Assembly: GCF_024746835.1 (NCBI RefSeq)
Contig: NZ_CP080530.1
Coordinates: forward strand, 806,001 to 870,000
Origin: Mesorhizobium sp. AR02
GTDB taxonomy: Bacteria; Pseudomonadota; Alphaproteobacteria; Rhizobiales; Rhizobiaceae
Direction: 5' to 3'
DNA length: 64,000 nt
In this document: positions 1 to 8,584 of the stretch, piece after piece
How positions within the stretch are numbered: the stretch's first letter is position 1
Layout of the letters: the number at the start of each line of letters is the position of its first letter
The notes under the pieces: model-generated
Told to the model about the DNA's origin: nothing
What the model saw: only the letters and a program-made list of their open reading frames with translations
Database searches by the model: none
Made by a program: the position numbers and the translations under genes

Positions 1-114
1 CGAAAACTCAAGGCGAGTGAATTCAATAGCTTAACGGACAGCGTTCGCCATCCGTTCACCTCCAACTGTTCAAGTCGGGTTTGGCTCTATTTCCGGTTTC
101 CGCTCGGCCTGCGG

Positions 115-726
115 ATGGTCGAGGATATGCTGGCAGCTCGTGGCGTCATCGTCTCTCACCAGACCGTGCGACTTTGGGCTGAGAAATTTGGCAGACACTT
201 TGCCAATGATATCCGGAAGCGATCGGCCGGCAAGCTCGGCGACAAATGGCATCTCGATGAGGTTGTCATCACCATCGGTGGAAAGAAACACTGGCTTTGG
301 CGCGCCGTTGATCAGGACGGGTTTGTTCTCGACGTGTTGGTGCAAAGCCGTCGCAATGCCAAGGCGGCAAAGCGCTTGATGCGAAAGCTTCTGAAAGGGC
401 AAGGCCGTTCGCCGCGTGTGATGATCACCGACAAGCTTCGATCCTACGGTGCGGCGAAGCGGGAGATCATGCCAGGCGTCGAGCATCGCTCGCACAAGGG
501 CCTGAACAATCGGGCGGAGAACTCTCATCAACCCGTCCGACGGCGGGAGAGGATCATGAAGCGCTTCAAGTCAGCGCGACATCTTCAGCGTTTCGTTTCC
601 GTCCACGACCCGATCGCCAACCTCTTTAACGTTCCCCGCCACGATATTCCATCCACCCACCATCGAGAACTGCGAGCAACTGCCATGCAAGCATGGCGCC
701 AAATCGCCCGCCTTCACGCCGAATGA
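115..726 (+). CDS. IS6-family transposase, start unclear
   Basis: DDE transposase of the IS6 (IS26-like) family, which moves its element by replicative or conservative co-integration. The core is present: the HLDEVVITIGGKKHWLWRAVDQDG block with the first Asp, MITDKLRSYGAAK with the second Asp, and HKGLNNRAENSHQP with the catalytic Glu. The C-terminus looks complete. The ATG at 115 is internal, because family-like sequence (WLYFRFPLGLRMVEDM) continues in frame upstream to about 31. A stop lies at 19-21 and no good start codon is seen, so the N-terminus is degenerate or begins at a non-standard codon. It converges on repA. Confidence 0.8.
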   Translation: MVEDMLAARGVIVSHQTVRLWAEKFGRHFANDIRKRSAGKLGDKWHLDEVVITIGGKKHWLWRAVDQDGFVLDVLVQSRRNAKAAKRLMRKLLKGQGRSPRVMITDKLRSYGAAKREIMPGVEHRSHKGLNNRAENSHQPVRRRERIMKRFKSARHLQRFVSVHDPIANLFNVPRHDIPSTHHRELRATAMQAWRQIARLHAE

Positions 727-754
727 ACCAAAGCCTCACTCCCAGATCTTGTTT

Positions 755-2044
755 TCACAGCGTTAAGTTTACGGTGCCGCTAAGCCTCCTCGATGGGGGT
801 TTCGCCTTACCTGCAGTCGTCGAGTGCGAAGCCTGCGACACATAAATCGGGGGACGGCCCCAAACCTTGGATATGATGTCCATTACCTCCGCATTGGTAG
901 AATTCAGCGATTCCATCGCTTGCTCGTATGCCGATCGGCCTACCGCTCCCGCTGACATCTCATACAATGATCGGTTTTTGAGCCGCGCTTCCCGGATCGC
1001 GTTCGATTCCCAGACGGTCGCAGTCAAGAGATCATCCCCCAGTAAGTCCCGCAGTAGGGCGACAGCCTCCTGCTGTGAGACGTCGCGCGGGTCGTGCCGT
1101 GTCACCAAGAATTTGATAAAATCATAATTTACGGGCCGCTCAGCTTTTTCGATCAGGGAGACGGAATGCGAGAAAATGTTGAGGAACATGGCCATTGACG
1201 CAATATCAGCCAATTGCGGGCGGACCATCACCAGCACGCCGGTCGCTGCTTCAAACGCACCCACGGTCAAGAAGCTGTATTCAGGTGCACAGTGGATAAC
1301 GACGACGTCGTAATCCGCCTCGACTTCCTTGATCGCAGACACCATTCTGACGCTGGCATCTGGGTACCTCAAGTTCTCGCTATGGTAGCGCCGCGAACTT
1401 TCCTCCTCGAACTCGCCGAGCTCGAAAGAGCCCGGCACGAGATCAAGACCATCAAAATGGGTCGATCGGATTGCAGTACGTATACTGGCCCGGCGGTCAT
1501 CATAGCGTATCGCGGCATACATGCTCGCATTGTGGACGGGAATGATACTCGAGAAGTAACCGAACATTTCCGACAATGAGCCCCTCGGATCGAGATCTAC
1601 AGCGAGAACGCGGAATCCTTGAAGTGCAAGGCCCTGAACCAGATAGAACGCTGTAGTGGTTCTTGCGGGGCCGGCGGCTACTGAGATGATCTGTAGTTTC
1701 TCACCCTCGCGCCTCCGCGGGCAAAACTTCAAAGCCTCTTTCGGACGGGCCGAAGCGAGATAAGCACGAAGTTCGTTGATCTGTCGAAGCGTATAGGAGC
1801 GTCGCCCTGCGGTCCCTAGCTCCGGTGTTGGCCCCAGACCATCAATTGACAGCTGGCGCAGATAGCTGTCCGACACACTGAGAATCTCAGCGACCTCTCC
1901 CAACGAGAAAGAGCGCAAGGTCATATGGTCTGGAAAAGGATAATTGATACCTGCGCCGCGCGCGCGTACGCTCTCCCAGAGTTCTTTGCCATGACGCCGA
2001 ATGCGCTCCGACGTTATCTCCTTAGGATTCACAGGTTGTGGCAT
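755..2044 (-). CDS. repA: RepA/ParA-like plasmid partition ATPase, Walker A degenerate
   Basis: RepA of repABC plasmids is a ParA-type ATPase that partitions the plasmid with RepB and represses the operon. The N-terminal part matches the family closely: LRSFSLGEVAEIL, a helix-turn-helix with SDSYLRQLSIDGLGP, then RRSYTLRQINELR and PRRREGEKLQ. The normal KGGxGKTT nucleotide loop is replaced by AAGPARTTTAF, so the catalytic lysine is missing. VLAVDLDPRGSLS is retained. No repB or repC follows. The last residues (SGTVNLTL) read into sequence next to the IS6 gene, so the C-terminus is probably altered by that insertion. It is either an inactive relic or a variant ATPase. Confidence 0.85.
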   Translation of the reverse strand: MPQPVNPKEITSERIRRHGKELWESVRARGAGINYPFPDHMTLRSFSLGEVAEILSVSDSYLRQLSIDGLGPTPELGTAGRRSYTLRQINELRAYLASARPKEALKFCPRRREGEKLQIISVAAGPARTTTAFYLVQGLALQGFRVLAVDLDPRGSLSEMFGYFSSIIPVHNASMYAAIRYDDRRASIRTAIRSTHFDGLDLVPGSFELGEFEEESSRRYHSENLRYPDASVRMVSAIKEVEADYDVVVIHCAPEYSFLTVGAFEAATGVLVMVRPQLADIASMAMFLNIFSHSVSLIEKAERPVNYDFIKFLVTRHDPRDVSQQEAVALLRDLLGDDLLTATVWESNAIREARLKNRSLYEMSAGAVGRSAYEQAMESLNSTNAEVMDIISKVWGRPPIYVSQASHSTTAGKAKPPSRRLSGTVNLTL

Positions 2045-2244
2045 AAGGCATCGCGACGGTTTTTCTCCTGAATGTCGAGTTTATTCCGCCACCGTTTAAA
2101 CTCACTTCAGTCAACGGTCAACAAGATTGCCGCCTTTCGTCAGCTCATCCCGTGCTTTGTCGATGCCGTGAACCTCGAAGACATATTTTGCCGGCGTTGT
2201 CACGTTGTTTGAAATGTGGCCGCGTGAGGCCGATACCGCGCTTT

Positions 2245-2818
2245 TCAGGCAGGCCGTGCACTCACGGCTTCCCACGCGGCCATGGCTTGGCGTCGATGGG
2301 TTCGAATTTGTGCTGCGGAGCGGTTGGTCTGGGATGGGACGAAGAGATTTCGGACGGCGGAGAAGATCGACACGAAATGCTGCAATGAGCCGACCGACCG
2401 GAAACCCTGTCGCGTTCGTTCCCGTTTTCGGAACGGCAGATGAGAATTCTCCGCCCGGTTGTTCAAGCCTTTGTGCGAGCGGTGTTCCACGTTCGGCATG
2501 AGCCTGGCGTTTGGCCGCCCCGTAGGAGCGCAGTTTGTCGGTGATCATACGCTTTGGCGGCAGACCCTGCTTCTTCAGAAGTCGCGTCAGCAGGCGCCTG
2601 GCGGCCTTGGTGTTGCGACGCGTCTGGACAATCTCGTCGAGCACATATCCGTCCTGATCAACCGCTCTCCACAACCAGCATTTCTGACCGTTGATGCGCA
2701 CCGCGACTTCATCCAGGTGCCAGACATCATCTTTCGTCGGTGCCTGCGGCGCATGCGGCGCGCATAATCAGGGCCGTGCTTTCGGCACCATCGGCGGATG
2801 GTCTCGTGGGAAACGTGC
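2245..2818 (-). pseudogene. IS6-family transposase, frameshifted and 5' truncated
   Basis: This is a second IS6-type transposase, different from the one at 115-726. Three reading frames must be joined: HVSHETIRRWCRKHG at about 2818-2740, then DVWHLDEVAVRINGQKCWLWRA to about 2500, then HRSHKGLNNRAENSHLPFRKRER to the stop at 2245. The DDE residues survive, but two frameshifts (near 2735 and 2500) and the missing N-terminus make it non-functional. It is cut at about 2818 by an IS21-type end. Confidence 0.8.
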
Positions 2819-2820
2819 GG

Positions 2821-2886
2821 ATTTCAGAGGATCGTGGGCACCCATTTCAGAGGATCGTGGGCAGTGATTTCAGAGGATGGTGGGCA
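2821..2886. repeat. IS21-type terminal repeats, three direct copies
   Basis: A 20-bp unit (ATTTCAGAGGATCGTGGGCA, third copy with one change) occurs at 2821-2840, 2844-2863 and 2867-2886, a period of 23 bp. Multiple short repeats at the end upstream of istA are typical of IS21-family elements, where IstA binds. They mark the left end of the element whose istA relic follows. Confidence 0.75.
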
Positions 2887-2964
2887 CCTTTAGAGCAAGG
2901 GTGAAGGGATCCCGACCGACAGTCTGACTGGGCTATGGACACACTCGTTTTGACACGAGGAATC

Positions 2965-3604
2965 CAGATGCCGACCGAGAGATTGTCGATGCGCCGCATA
3001 CGCGAACTATTGCGACTGAAGTACGAGAGCGGGCTTAGCAGCCGGCTGATTGCCAAGTCGTTGGGGATCAGCAAAGGGGCCGTGGGAATTTACCTTCACC
3101 GGGCCAATGCAGCCAAACTAACCTGGCCGTTGCCGAGGCGATGACCGACACGAGCCTGGAACGGTTGCTGTTTCCGGGGCAGGTCTGCGTCAAGACCGAC
3201 CGCGGCCCCGAGCCTGACTGGGCTCATGTCGATCGGGAACTGCGCCGCCCCGGAGTGACGCGTTCGCTGCTCTGGGTGGAATATCGCACGGACCGTCCCA
3301 ACGGCTATGGCTATACCTGGTTCTGCACGAGCTACGAGGCCTGGAAGCAGCGCGTGTCGCCAACGATGCGCCAACGCCACGCCGCCGGTGAGAAGGTGTT
3401 TGTCGATTACGCCGGCGACACCATCGATATCGTCGACCCGATAACGGGCGAAGCTCAGGCCATGAAGTTGTTCGTCGGCGCATTGGGAGCCTCCAGCTAT
3501 GTTTACTGCGAGGCTCGGCCGAGCGAAGGGCTGGGCGACTGGATCGGCTGCCATGTCGGCATGTTCGCCGCCTTCGGCGGAGTGGCGACCATCACGGTGC
3601 CCGA
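2965..3604 (+). pseudogene. istA: IstA (IS21-family transposase), frameshifted and truncated
   Basis: The frame starting MPTERLSMRRIRELLRLKYE carries the N-terminal helix-turn-helix typical of IstA (SRLIAKSLGISKGAVGIYL). Near 3140 the frame shifts and continues as MTDTSLERLLFPG through WVEYR, GYTWFCTSYEAWK and KVFVDYAGDT, the start of the integrase-like catalytic domain. Sequence resembling IstA stops at ITVPDY (about 3604), where an unrelated palindrome begins. The second and third catalytic residues and istB are absent. A RIT-type element appears to have inserted here. Confidence 0.8.
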
Positions 3605-3630
3605 TTACGTGCCCGGGCACGTAATCGGGC
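3599..3630. repeat. 32-bp perfect palindrome at RIT relic end
   Basis: Bases 3599-3630 form a perfect palindrome centred on CCCGGG (CGTGCCCGGGCACG at its core). It lies exactly where IstA similarity ends and before the RIT-relic inverted repeat at 3647-3703. By position it corresponds to the smaller hairpin just inside the end of the intact RIT at 4919-4936, so it is probably a recombinase-recognition structure. Confidence 0.7.
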
Positions 3631-3646
3631 TTTTGTGTCCCGAGCG

Positions 3647-3703
3647 GTTATGTGCCCCGCGACCTGCTGACCCAAGCGTTCTCGACGACACGGGGCACAT
3701 AAC
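3647..3703. repeat. 13-bp inverted repeat beside relic ritC
   Basis: GTTATGTGCCCCG at 3647-3659 is matched by its reverse complement at 3691-3703, separated by 31 bp. It sits 3 bp from the stop of the tyrosine recombinase gene at 3706. The intact RIT also has TTATG-containing inverted repeats at its ends, so this is likely the terminal repeat region of the relic RIT. Confidence 0.6.
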
Positions 3704-3705
3704 GA

Positions 3706-4710
3706 TCAGAGGCCGGCAAGCCATTCGAGAAGTTTTGGCTCGCTCTGCCAGACTGGCTTTCGGGGCGGTCCCACCGAAGAAGTAGCAAGCACCTGACAAG
3801 CCTCAAGTGCCTCCTGCTTCATCCTGATGCTAATCTCGGCATATCGGTTGGTCGTATCCAGGCTGACGTGGCCAAGCCAACCTCTTATGACGTTCACGTC
3901 GACGCCGGACTCGAGGAGATGAACGGCCGTCGTGTGTCTCCAAACATGTGGAGATATGGACCTTTGTCCGTTGCCAATGCGAATACTCGAACCATGACGC
4001 CAGACAAGCTTGTAGAGGCCGAATCGCGTCAGCGGCTTGCCGACGTTGCTCAGGAATACCGGACTTTCCGGCGTGGCTGGCTGGCGTCGGTTACGCAGCA
4101 TCTCGCCAAGCAGGCGGGCAGTCTCGGGCCATAGTGGGCAGGTCCGCCACTTATCGCCCTTGCCGTGCAGGTTCACCCGCGGTGAGGAGGTCAAAACCAA
4201 CTGATCGACGATCAGTCCGATGACTTCCGTTGCGCGGGCGCCCGTATTGTACAGGAACATGAGCAGCGCCTTGTCGCGGATGGCGAGCTTTCCGCCGCGC
4301 GGCAGTTTGTCGAAGAGCCGTTCGACCTCGTCGCGTTCGAGATAATAGGTGGCTGCCGGCTGCGCACGCTTCCTTGGGATGGCGGCGACGCGCTCGGCCT
4401 CCGGCAGCACTATAGGTTCCTGGCCGCCGGCATAGGCGAAGAAGGTGTGTAGCATTGCTAGCCGGTGGTTCCGTGCTCGGATGTCGTTGCCGCGCTCGGC
4501 TTCAAGATGGGCGAGAAATGCCCGCACATTGTCGGCGCTGAGGTCGCTCAGCCTGAGCTTGCTGATCGGAGTTCGGTTCTCCCGGGCCAAGAATAGGAGA
4601 AACAACCGTATTCCGTCGCGGTAGCTCCGGATCGAGGTGGACGCCAGACCCTTCTCGGCTTTGAGATGGTGTTCGAAGAACTGATAGACGAGACTGCCGA
4701 CGGTTCTCAT
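3706..4710 (-). CDS. RIT-type tyrosine recombinase, third gene of a relic RIT
   Basis: A 334-aa phage-integrase-family protein. It has an N-terminal SAM-like core-binding domain (about 1-100) and a catalytic domain with Arg in NTGARATEVIGL, the box HVWRHTTAVHLL, and WLGHVSLDTTNRYAEI containing the active-site Tyr. It looks full length. Its ATG overlaps the stop of the truncated recombinase upstream (ATGA at 4707-4710), the translational coupling seen in recombinase-in-trio elements. The first gene of this trio is missing, so the element is a relic although this gene is open. Confidence 0.85.
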   Translation of the reverse strand: MRTVGSLVYQFFEHHLKAEKGLASTSIRSYRDGIRLFLLFLARENRTPISKLRLSDLSADNVRAFLAHLEAERGNDIRARNHRLAMLHTFFAYAGGQEPIVLPEAERVAAIPRKRAQPAATYYLERDEVERLFDKLPRGGKLAIRDKALLMFLYNTGARATEVIGLIVDQLVLTSSPRVNLHGKGDKWRTCPLWPETARLLGEMLRNRRQPATPESPVFLSNVGKPLTRFGLYKLVWRHGSSIRIGNGQRSISPHVWRHTTAVHLLESGVDVNVIRGWLGHVSLDTTNRYAEISIRMKQEALEACQVLATSSVGPPRKPVWQSEPKLLEWLAGL

Positions 4711-4917
4711 AGCCGTCCTCCATACGAAAGGGGTGCTGCACAGCGTTCGAAGCGCTGGCCGGCGGCTTCCAGGAGATCGGCGGTAACGGTGAGATAGACG
4801 GCGGTGGAAGCGGGGTCGACGTGGCCCATGAAGGTCGACAGCTTAACGAGCTTGTCGGTGGGGTTATGTCCGTCGCGATACCACCGCAGAAGTCGCCCGA
4901 CCGCAAAGCTGTGACGA
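4707..4917 (-). pseudogene. RIT-type tyrosine recombinase, C-terminal part only
   Basis: Translating the minus strand gives RHSFAVGRLLRWYRDGHN, then LSTFMGHVDPASTAVYLTV ending PLSYGGRL, i.e. catalytic box II to the C-terminus of a RIT middle recombinase, including the catalytic Tyr region. The gene is cut at about 4917, where the intact RIT element begins. The missing sequence resumes on the far side of that element (8338-8383), so this gene was the insertion target. Confidence 0.8.
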
Positions 4918-4941
4918 TAATTCCGGGTTCGGAATTAGCGA

Positions 4942-4974
4942 CATAACTCCGAGTGCCGGATTATTCCGAGTGAC
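4942..4974. repeat. Left terminal inverted repeat of RIT
   Basis: A 33-bp sequence beginning CATAACTCCGAG, perfectly complementary to 8307-8339. It lies 126 bp before the first recombinase start. Confidence 0.85.
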
Positions 4975-5100
4975 GCCATCGCCGCGGCGTAATTTTCTCA
5001 TGATTGCAAGTAATTGGATCAGCGTCGGCCGTTGATTGCGCGACATTATTCGGCTGCTCTTTCTGAGCGTGAACTTTCCCACGATATAGGGAGACAGACG

Positions 5101-6324
5101 ATGATTGATCTGAATGAGGCGCTAGCCAAAGATCGCTGGATAGGCCGATTGGCTAGCCACCTGGATGGTTTCGAGGCTTTGCTCGATGGCCAGGGATACC
5201 CCAAAACGACTGTTCAGCAGAAGATTAAGCTCCTGGCTGGTTTCAGTGCTTGGGTGGAGAGGCAGGATGTTCCGCTGAGCTTGCTCGGGGAAGAGGACGC
5301 AGATCGATTTCTGACGGAACTTGGTCGGCGCCCGAGGCGTGGCGATGCCTGGACCATTCGGCAGTTGCTCCGATATCTGCGCGACACGGGCGGCGTGCCG
5401 GTACCGCTGCTGGAGGTCGATACGAGCGCCAAGGGTAAGCTGATCGACGCATTTGGGGAATTCCTGCGCACCGAGCGTGGTCTCTCGGCATCGACATTGA
5501 CGAACTATCTGCCGATTGTTCGTGGGTTCCTGGACGAACAGTTTGGCGGCAACGATCCGGATTTTGACCGCTTGCGAGTGGGCGACGTTCATCGGTTCAT
5601 CGTGCGGCGCGCCCAGGCCGGTTCGCCCGGCCGCGCCAAGTTGGCGGTCACGGCGCTGCGTTCGTTTCTGCGCTTCCTCCAGCAACGCGGGTTGCTTGCC
5701 ACCGATCTCGCTGTCGCGGTGCCTGGGATCGCCGGCTGGCGCTTGGCACATCTGCCGAAGGCGCTGCCTGCCGAACAGGTCGAACGGCTCCTTGCGTCTT
5801 GCGACAGGAGAACACCGGCCGGCCGCAGGGACTACGCGGTTCTGATGCTGCTCGCGCGCCTCGGCTTACGGGGTGGCGAAGTCTCGGCCTTGACCCTGGA
5901 CGATCTCGACTGGGATTGCGGCGAGATCGTCGTGCATGGCAAGGGTCAACGGCTGGCGCGGCTGCCACTGCCGGCGGATGTCGGTGCCGCCTTGGTCGAC
6001 TATCTGCGGCAAGATCGGCCTGCTTGCTCAACACGCCGCGTCTTCATTCGCATAAAGGCGCCCAGACGGAGTTTTGTCAGCCCGTCGACTATTTGCTGCA
6101 TCGTCCATCGTGCGCTCAAGCGCGCCGGTCTGACGCCGGCGTTCAAGGGTGCGCACCTGTTGCGTCACTCACTCGCCACCGATCTGCTGCGCCGCGGCGC
6201 CTCGCTCGTTGAAATCGGTCAACTTCTCCGCCACAGCCAGCCGAACACGACACAGATCTATGCCAAAGTCGACATCGCGGCGTTGCGTGCCATTGCGCTA
6301 CCCTGGCCAGGAGTCGCATCATGA
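5101..6324 (+). CDS. RIT tyrosine recombinase, first gene
   Basis: A 407-aa tyrosine recombinase starting at the ATG at 5101, which follows a purine-rich AGGGAGA site; an upstream in-frame ATG at 5014 is less likely. An N-terminal core-binding region (about 1-200) precedes the catalytic domain, which has Arg in LGLRGGEVSAL, HLLRHSLATDLL and LLRHSQPNTTQIYAKV with the nucleophilic Tyr. Its TGA overlaps the next ATG (6321-6324), so the trio is probably one translationally coupled operon. RIT proteins are thought to act together in element movement; individual roles are not established. Confidence 0.9.
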   Translation: MIDLNEALAKDRWIGRLASHLDGFEALLDGQGYPKTTVQQKIKLLAGFSAWVERQDVPLSLLGEEDADRFLTELGRRPRRGDAWTIRQLLRYLRDTGGVPVPLLEVDTSAKGKLIDAFGEFLRTERGLSASTLTNYLPIVRGFLDEQFGGNDPDFDRLRVGDVHRFIVRRAQAGSPGRAKLAVTALRSFLRFLQQRGLLATDLAVAVPGIAGWRLAHLPKALPAEQVERLLASCDRRTPAGRRDYAVLMLLARLGLRGGEVSALTLDDLDWDCGEIVVHGKGQRLARLPLPADVGAALVDYLRQDRPACSTRRVFIRIKAPRRSFVSPSTICCIVHRALKRAGLTPAFKGAHLLRHSLATDLLRRGASLVEIGQLLRHSQPNTTQIYAKVDIAALRAIALPWPGVAS

Positions 6325-7259
6325 GCGCGTTGCAAGCGGCGCTCGAAGAGTACCTGGCCGCGCGCCGCGCCCTCGGCCATAAGCTGCGTCTTTCCGGACG
6401 GTTGCTGCAGCGCTTCGTTGTCTTTGCCGAATCTTCCGGCGCCACCGTCATCACCACCGAGATTGCCCTGGCCTGGGCCATGCAGCCGGCAGAGGCACAG
6501 CCCGCCCAGTGGGCCAACCGGTTGGCGATGGTTCGCCGGCTCGCGCGCTATTGCAGCGCCATTGACCCGCAGACCGTCGTCCCGCCGCCCGACCTTCTTC
6601 CTCACCGGTATCGTCGGCCATCGTCGCCCTATGTTTACCGCGACGAAGAGATCACCCGACTGATCGACGCGGCAAAGCGCTTGCCGTCGACAGTCGGCCT
6701 TCGCCCGCAGACCTATGCCACGCTCTTCGGCTTGTACGCGGCGACCGGCATGCGCTGTAACGAACCGCTGCGTCTCGATCGCGGCGACACCAATCTCGTT
6801 GATGGCGTGCTGACGGTTCGCGACACGAAGTTCGGCAAGTCGCGCTACGTGCCGCTTCACCCCTCGACGCAACACGCTCTCAAAATCTATGCGGCCAGCC
6901 GAGACCGGTCATGCCCCAATCCCCTGAGCTCCAGCTTCTTCCTTTCCGAGCGCGGCATGCGTTTAACCGAATGGGCCGTGCGGTGGACGTTCGTCAAGCT
7001 GTCGCGCGAGGTCGGCCTCCGCGGCGCCAATGACTCCCGCGGGCCACGCCTGCACGACCTTCGCCACCGACTGGCCGTGACAACATTGCTGCGCTGGTAT
7101 CGCAACGGCATCGATGTCGAACGCCACCTGCCCGAGTTGGCGACCTATCTCGGCCATGCCCACATCACCGACACCTATTGGTATTTGACGGCAACGCCGG
7201 AGCTGCTGCAGCAAGCGCTGCTGCGGGCGGAACAATCTCAGCCGGAATCCCGCCCATGA
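6321..7259 (+). CDS. RIT tyrosine recombinase, second gene
   Basis: A 312-aa tyrosine recombinase. The catalytic motifs are Arg in ATGMRCNEPLRL, RLHDLRHRLAV and YLGHAHITDTYWYLT. The usual Ser/Thr after HxxRH is replaced by Arg (RHRLAV). The start overlaps the previous stop (ATGA) and the end overlaps the third gene's start at 7256. It corresponds to the middle gene disrupted in the relic RIT at 4707-4917. Confidence 0.9.
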   Translation: MSALQAALEEYLAARRALGHKLRLSGRLLQRFVVFAESSGATVITTEIALAWAMQPAEAQPAQWANRLAMVRRLARYCSAIDPQTVVPPPDLLPHRYRRPSSPYVYRDEEITRLIDAAKRLPSTVGLRPQTYATLFGLYAATGMRCNEPLRLDRGDTNLVDGVLTVRDTKFGKSRYVPLHPSTQHALKIYAASRDRSCPNPLSSSFFLSERGMRLTEWAVRWTFVKLSREVGLRGANDSRGPRLHDLRHRLAVTTLLRWYRNGIDVERHLPELATYLGHAHITDTYWYLTATPELLQQALLRAEQSQPESRP

Positions 7260-8254
7260 GCGCCGCCCCAACGTTCCCCGCTCTTCTTGAGGCCTTCTTC
7301 ACCGATCGCCTCATCAGACAACGACAAGCAAGCCCGCATACGCTGGCGAGCTACCGCGATACCTTCTGCCTGCTGCTGGCCTATGCCCAGCGGCAGCTAC
7401 GCAAGGGGGCCTCGCACGTCACCTTGCCGGATCTCGACACCGCCTTCCTTGGCGCCTTCCTCGATCATCTCGAACACGAACGCGACAACTGCGCCAGGAG
7501 CCGCAATGTCCGTCTTGCCGCCATCCATTCCTTCTTCCGCTATGTGGCCTTGCATGCGCCGGAACACAGCGCATTGGCTCAGCGCGTGCTCGCCATTCCG
7601 AGCAAGCGTTACGTGCGCCGGCCGGTCGCCTTCCTCAGTAGCGTCGAAGTCGCCGCCTTGCTCGCCGCCCCCGACCTCGGCAGCTGGATCGGGCGCCGTG
7701 ACCGGGCGCTTCTGTTGCTGGCCGTGCAGACCGGCCTGCGTGCTGCCGAAATCGTCGGCCTTCGCTGCGAGGACATTGTCCTTGGCCCGGCCGCCTATGT
7801 GCAATGTCAGGGAAAGGGCCGAAAACTCCGCAATACCCCGCTTCGCAAGGATACGGTCACGGTGCTGCGTGCCTGGCTTGCCGAGCGACGCGGGCGGAGC
7901 GCCGATCCTGCCTTCCCGACGATAAGCGGCACGTCATTGAGTCACGACGCACTTCAATATCTGCTGAACAAGCACCTCGCCGTCGCACGTCGCCACTGCC
8001 CATCGCTGGCCAGCAAGCACGTAACGCCGCATGTCCTGAGGCATACCCTGGCAATGGACCTGCTCCAGCACGGCGTCGACCGCTCGGTCATTGCTCTGTG
8101 GCTGGGCCACGAGTCGGTCGAAACCACCGCCATCTATCTTCAGGCCGACATGAAGCTCAAGGAGCAAGCTCTGGCGAAGACCGACACGGCCGACATCCGG
8201 TTGGGCCGCTACAAGCCCGACGACCATCTCCTTGCATTCCTGAAGAGCCTCTGA
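7256..8254 (+). CDS. RIT tyrosine recombinase, third gene
   Basis: A 332-aa tyrosine recombinase starting MSAAPTFPALLEAFF at the ATG overlapping the second gene's stop; a longer frame from 7178 is not needed. Catalytic Arg lies in TGLRAAEIVGL, then HVLRHTLAMDLL and WLGHESVETTAIYLQADM. It is equivalent in position and length to the relic gene at 3706-4710. It ends 52 bp before the right terminal repeat. Confidence 0.9.
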   Translation: MSAAPTFPALLEAFFTDRLIRQRQASPHTLASYRDTFCLLLAYAQRQLRKGASHVTLPDLDTAFLGAFLDHLEHERDNCARSRNVRLAAIHSFFRYVALHAPEHSALAQRVLAIPSKRYVRRPVAFLSSVEVAALLAAPDLGSWIGRRDRALLLLAVQTGLRAAEIVGLRCEDIVLGPAAYVQCQGKGRKLRNTPLRKDTVTVLRAWLAERRGRSADPAFPTISGTSLSHDALQYLLNKHLAVARRHCPSLASKHVTPHVLRHTLAMDLLQHGVDRSVIALWLGHESVETTAIYLQADMKLKEQALAKTDTADIRLGRYKPDDHLLAFLKSL

Positions 8255-8306
8255 TTATGCCGACCCAACAGCCACAGATCGCCCGCACTCTTTGGCCTCC
8301 CGGACC

Positions 8307-8339
8307 GTCACTCGGAATAATCCGGCACTCGGAGTTATG
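8307..8339. repeat. Right terminal inverted repeat of RIT
   Basis: A 33-bp sequence ending CTCGGAGTTATG, the exact reverse complement of 4942-4974. It runs into the direct repeat TGACGA at 8338-8343. Confidence 0.85.
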
Positions 8340-8383
8340 ACGAAGATCATGCAGCTGTAGCCGCGGCCATAGCGGCTACCACA
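8338..8383 (-). pseudogene. Short box II fragment of the recombinase split by the RIT
   Basis: The minus strand reads PLWPRLQLHDLRH, which joins RHSFAV on the other side of the RIT to rebuild a normal GPRLHDLRHSFAV-type box. Only about 14 codons are recognisable before an upstream stop, so the N-terminal half has been lost. Between here and 8584 I see no further gene. Confidence 0.55.
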
Positions 8384-8584
8384 TGCTGGGCAGTCCGCGG
8401 CAGCGGCCGCTGAGCGATGGCCTCTTACTGGTGCTGTGCATCTAGCCATGAGGCGATCTTACCCGAGTCGCGTGGGTGCTTTCTAGCGTCATCGCAAAGC
8501 GACTTCACCCTCGGCTGTTAGTCCGCCAGTCGCGCCCCCAAAGCGGGCACGGCGAACGTCTTGCAGCGGGCCGAAAGCGGCCGA

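Larger units (their letters stand above)
4918..8337 (+). mobile_element. Intact RIT (recombinase-in-trio) element
   Basis: Three overlapping tyrosine recombinase genes in one direction (5101-8254) lie between a perfect 33-bp inverted repeat (4942-4974 and 8307-8339). They are flanked by a 6-bp direct repeat TGACGA (4912-4917 and 8338-8343). The left end also has a hairpin, AATTCCG-GGTT-CGGAATT, at 4919-4936. This is the known RIT architecture. The element interrupts the middle recombinase gene of another RIT within the HDLRHS codons. All three genes are open with catalytic residues, so it may be functional. Confidence 0.85.
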
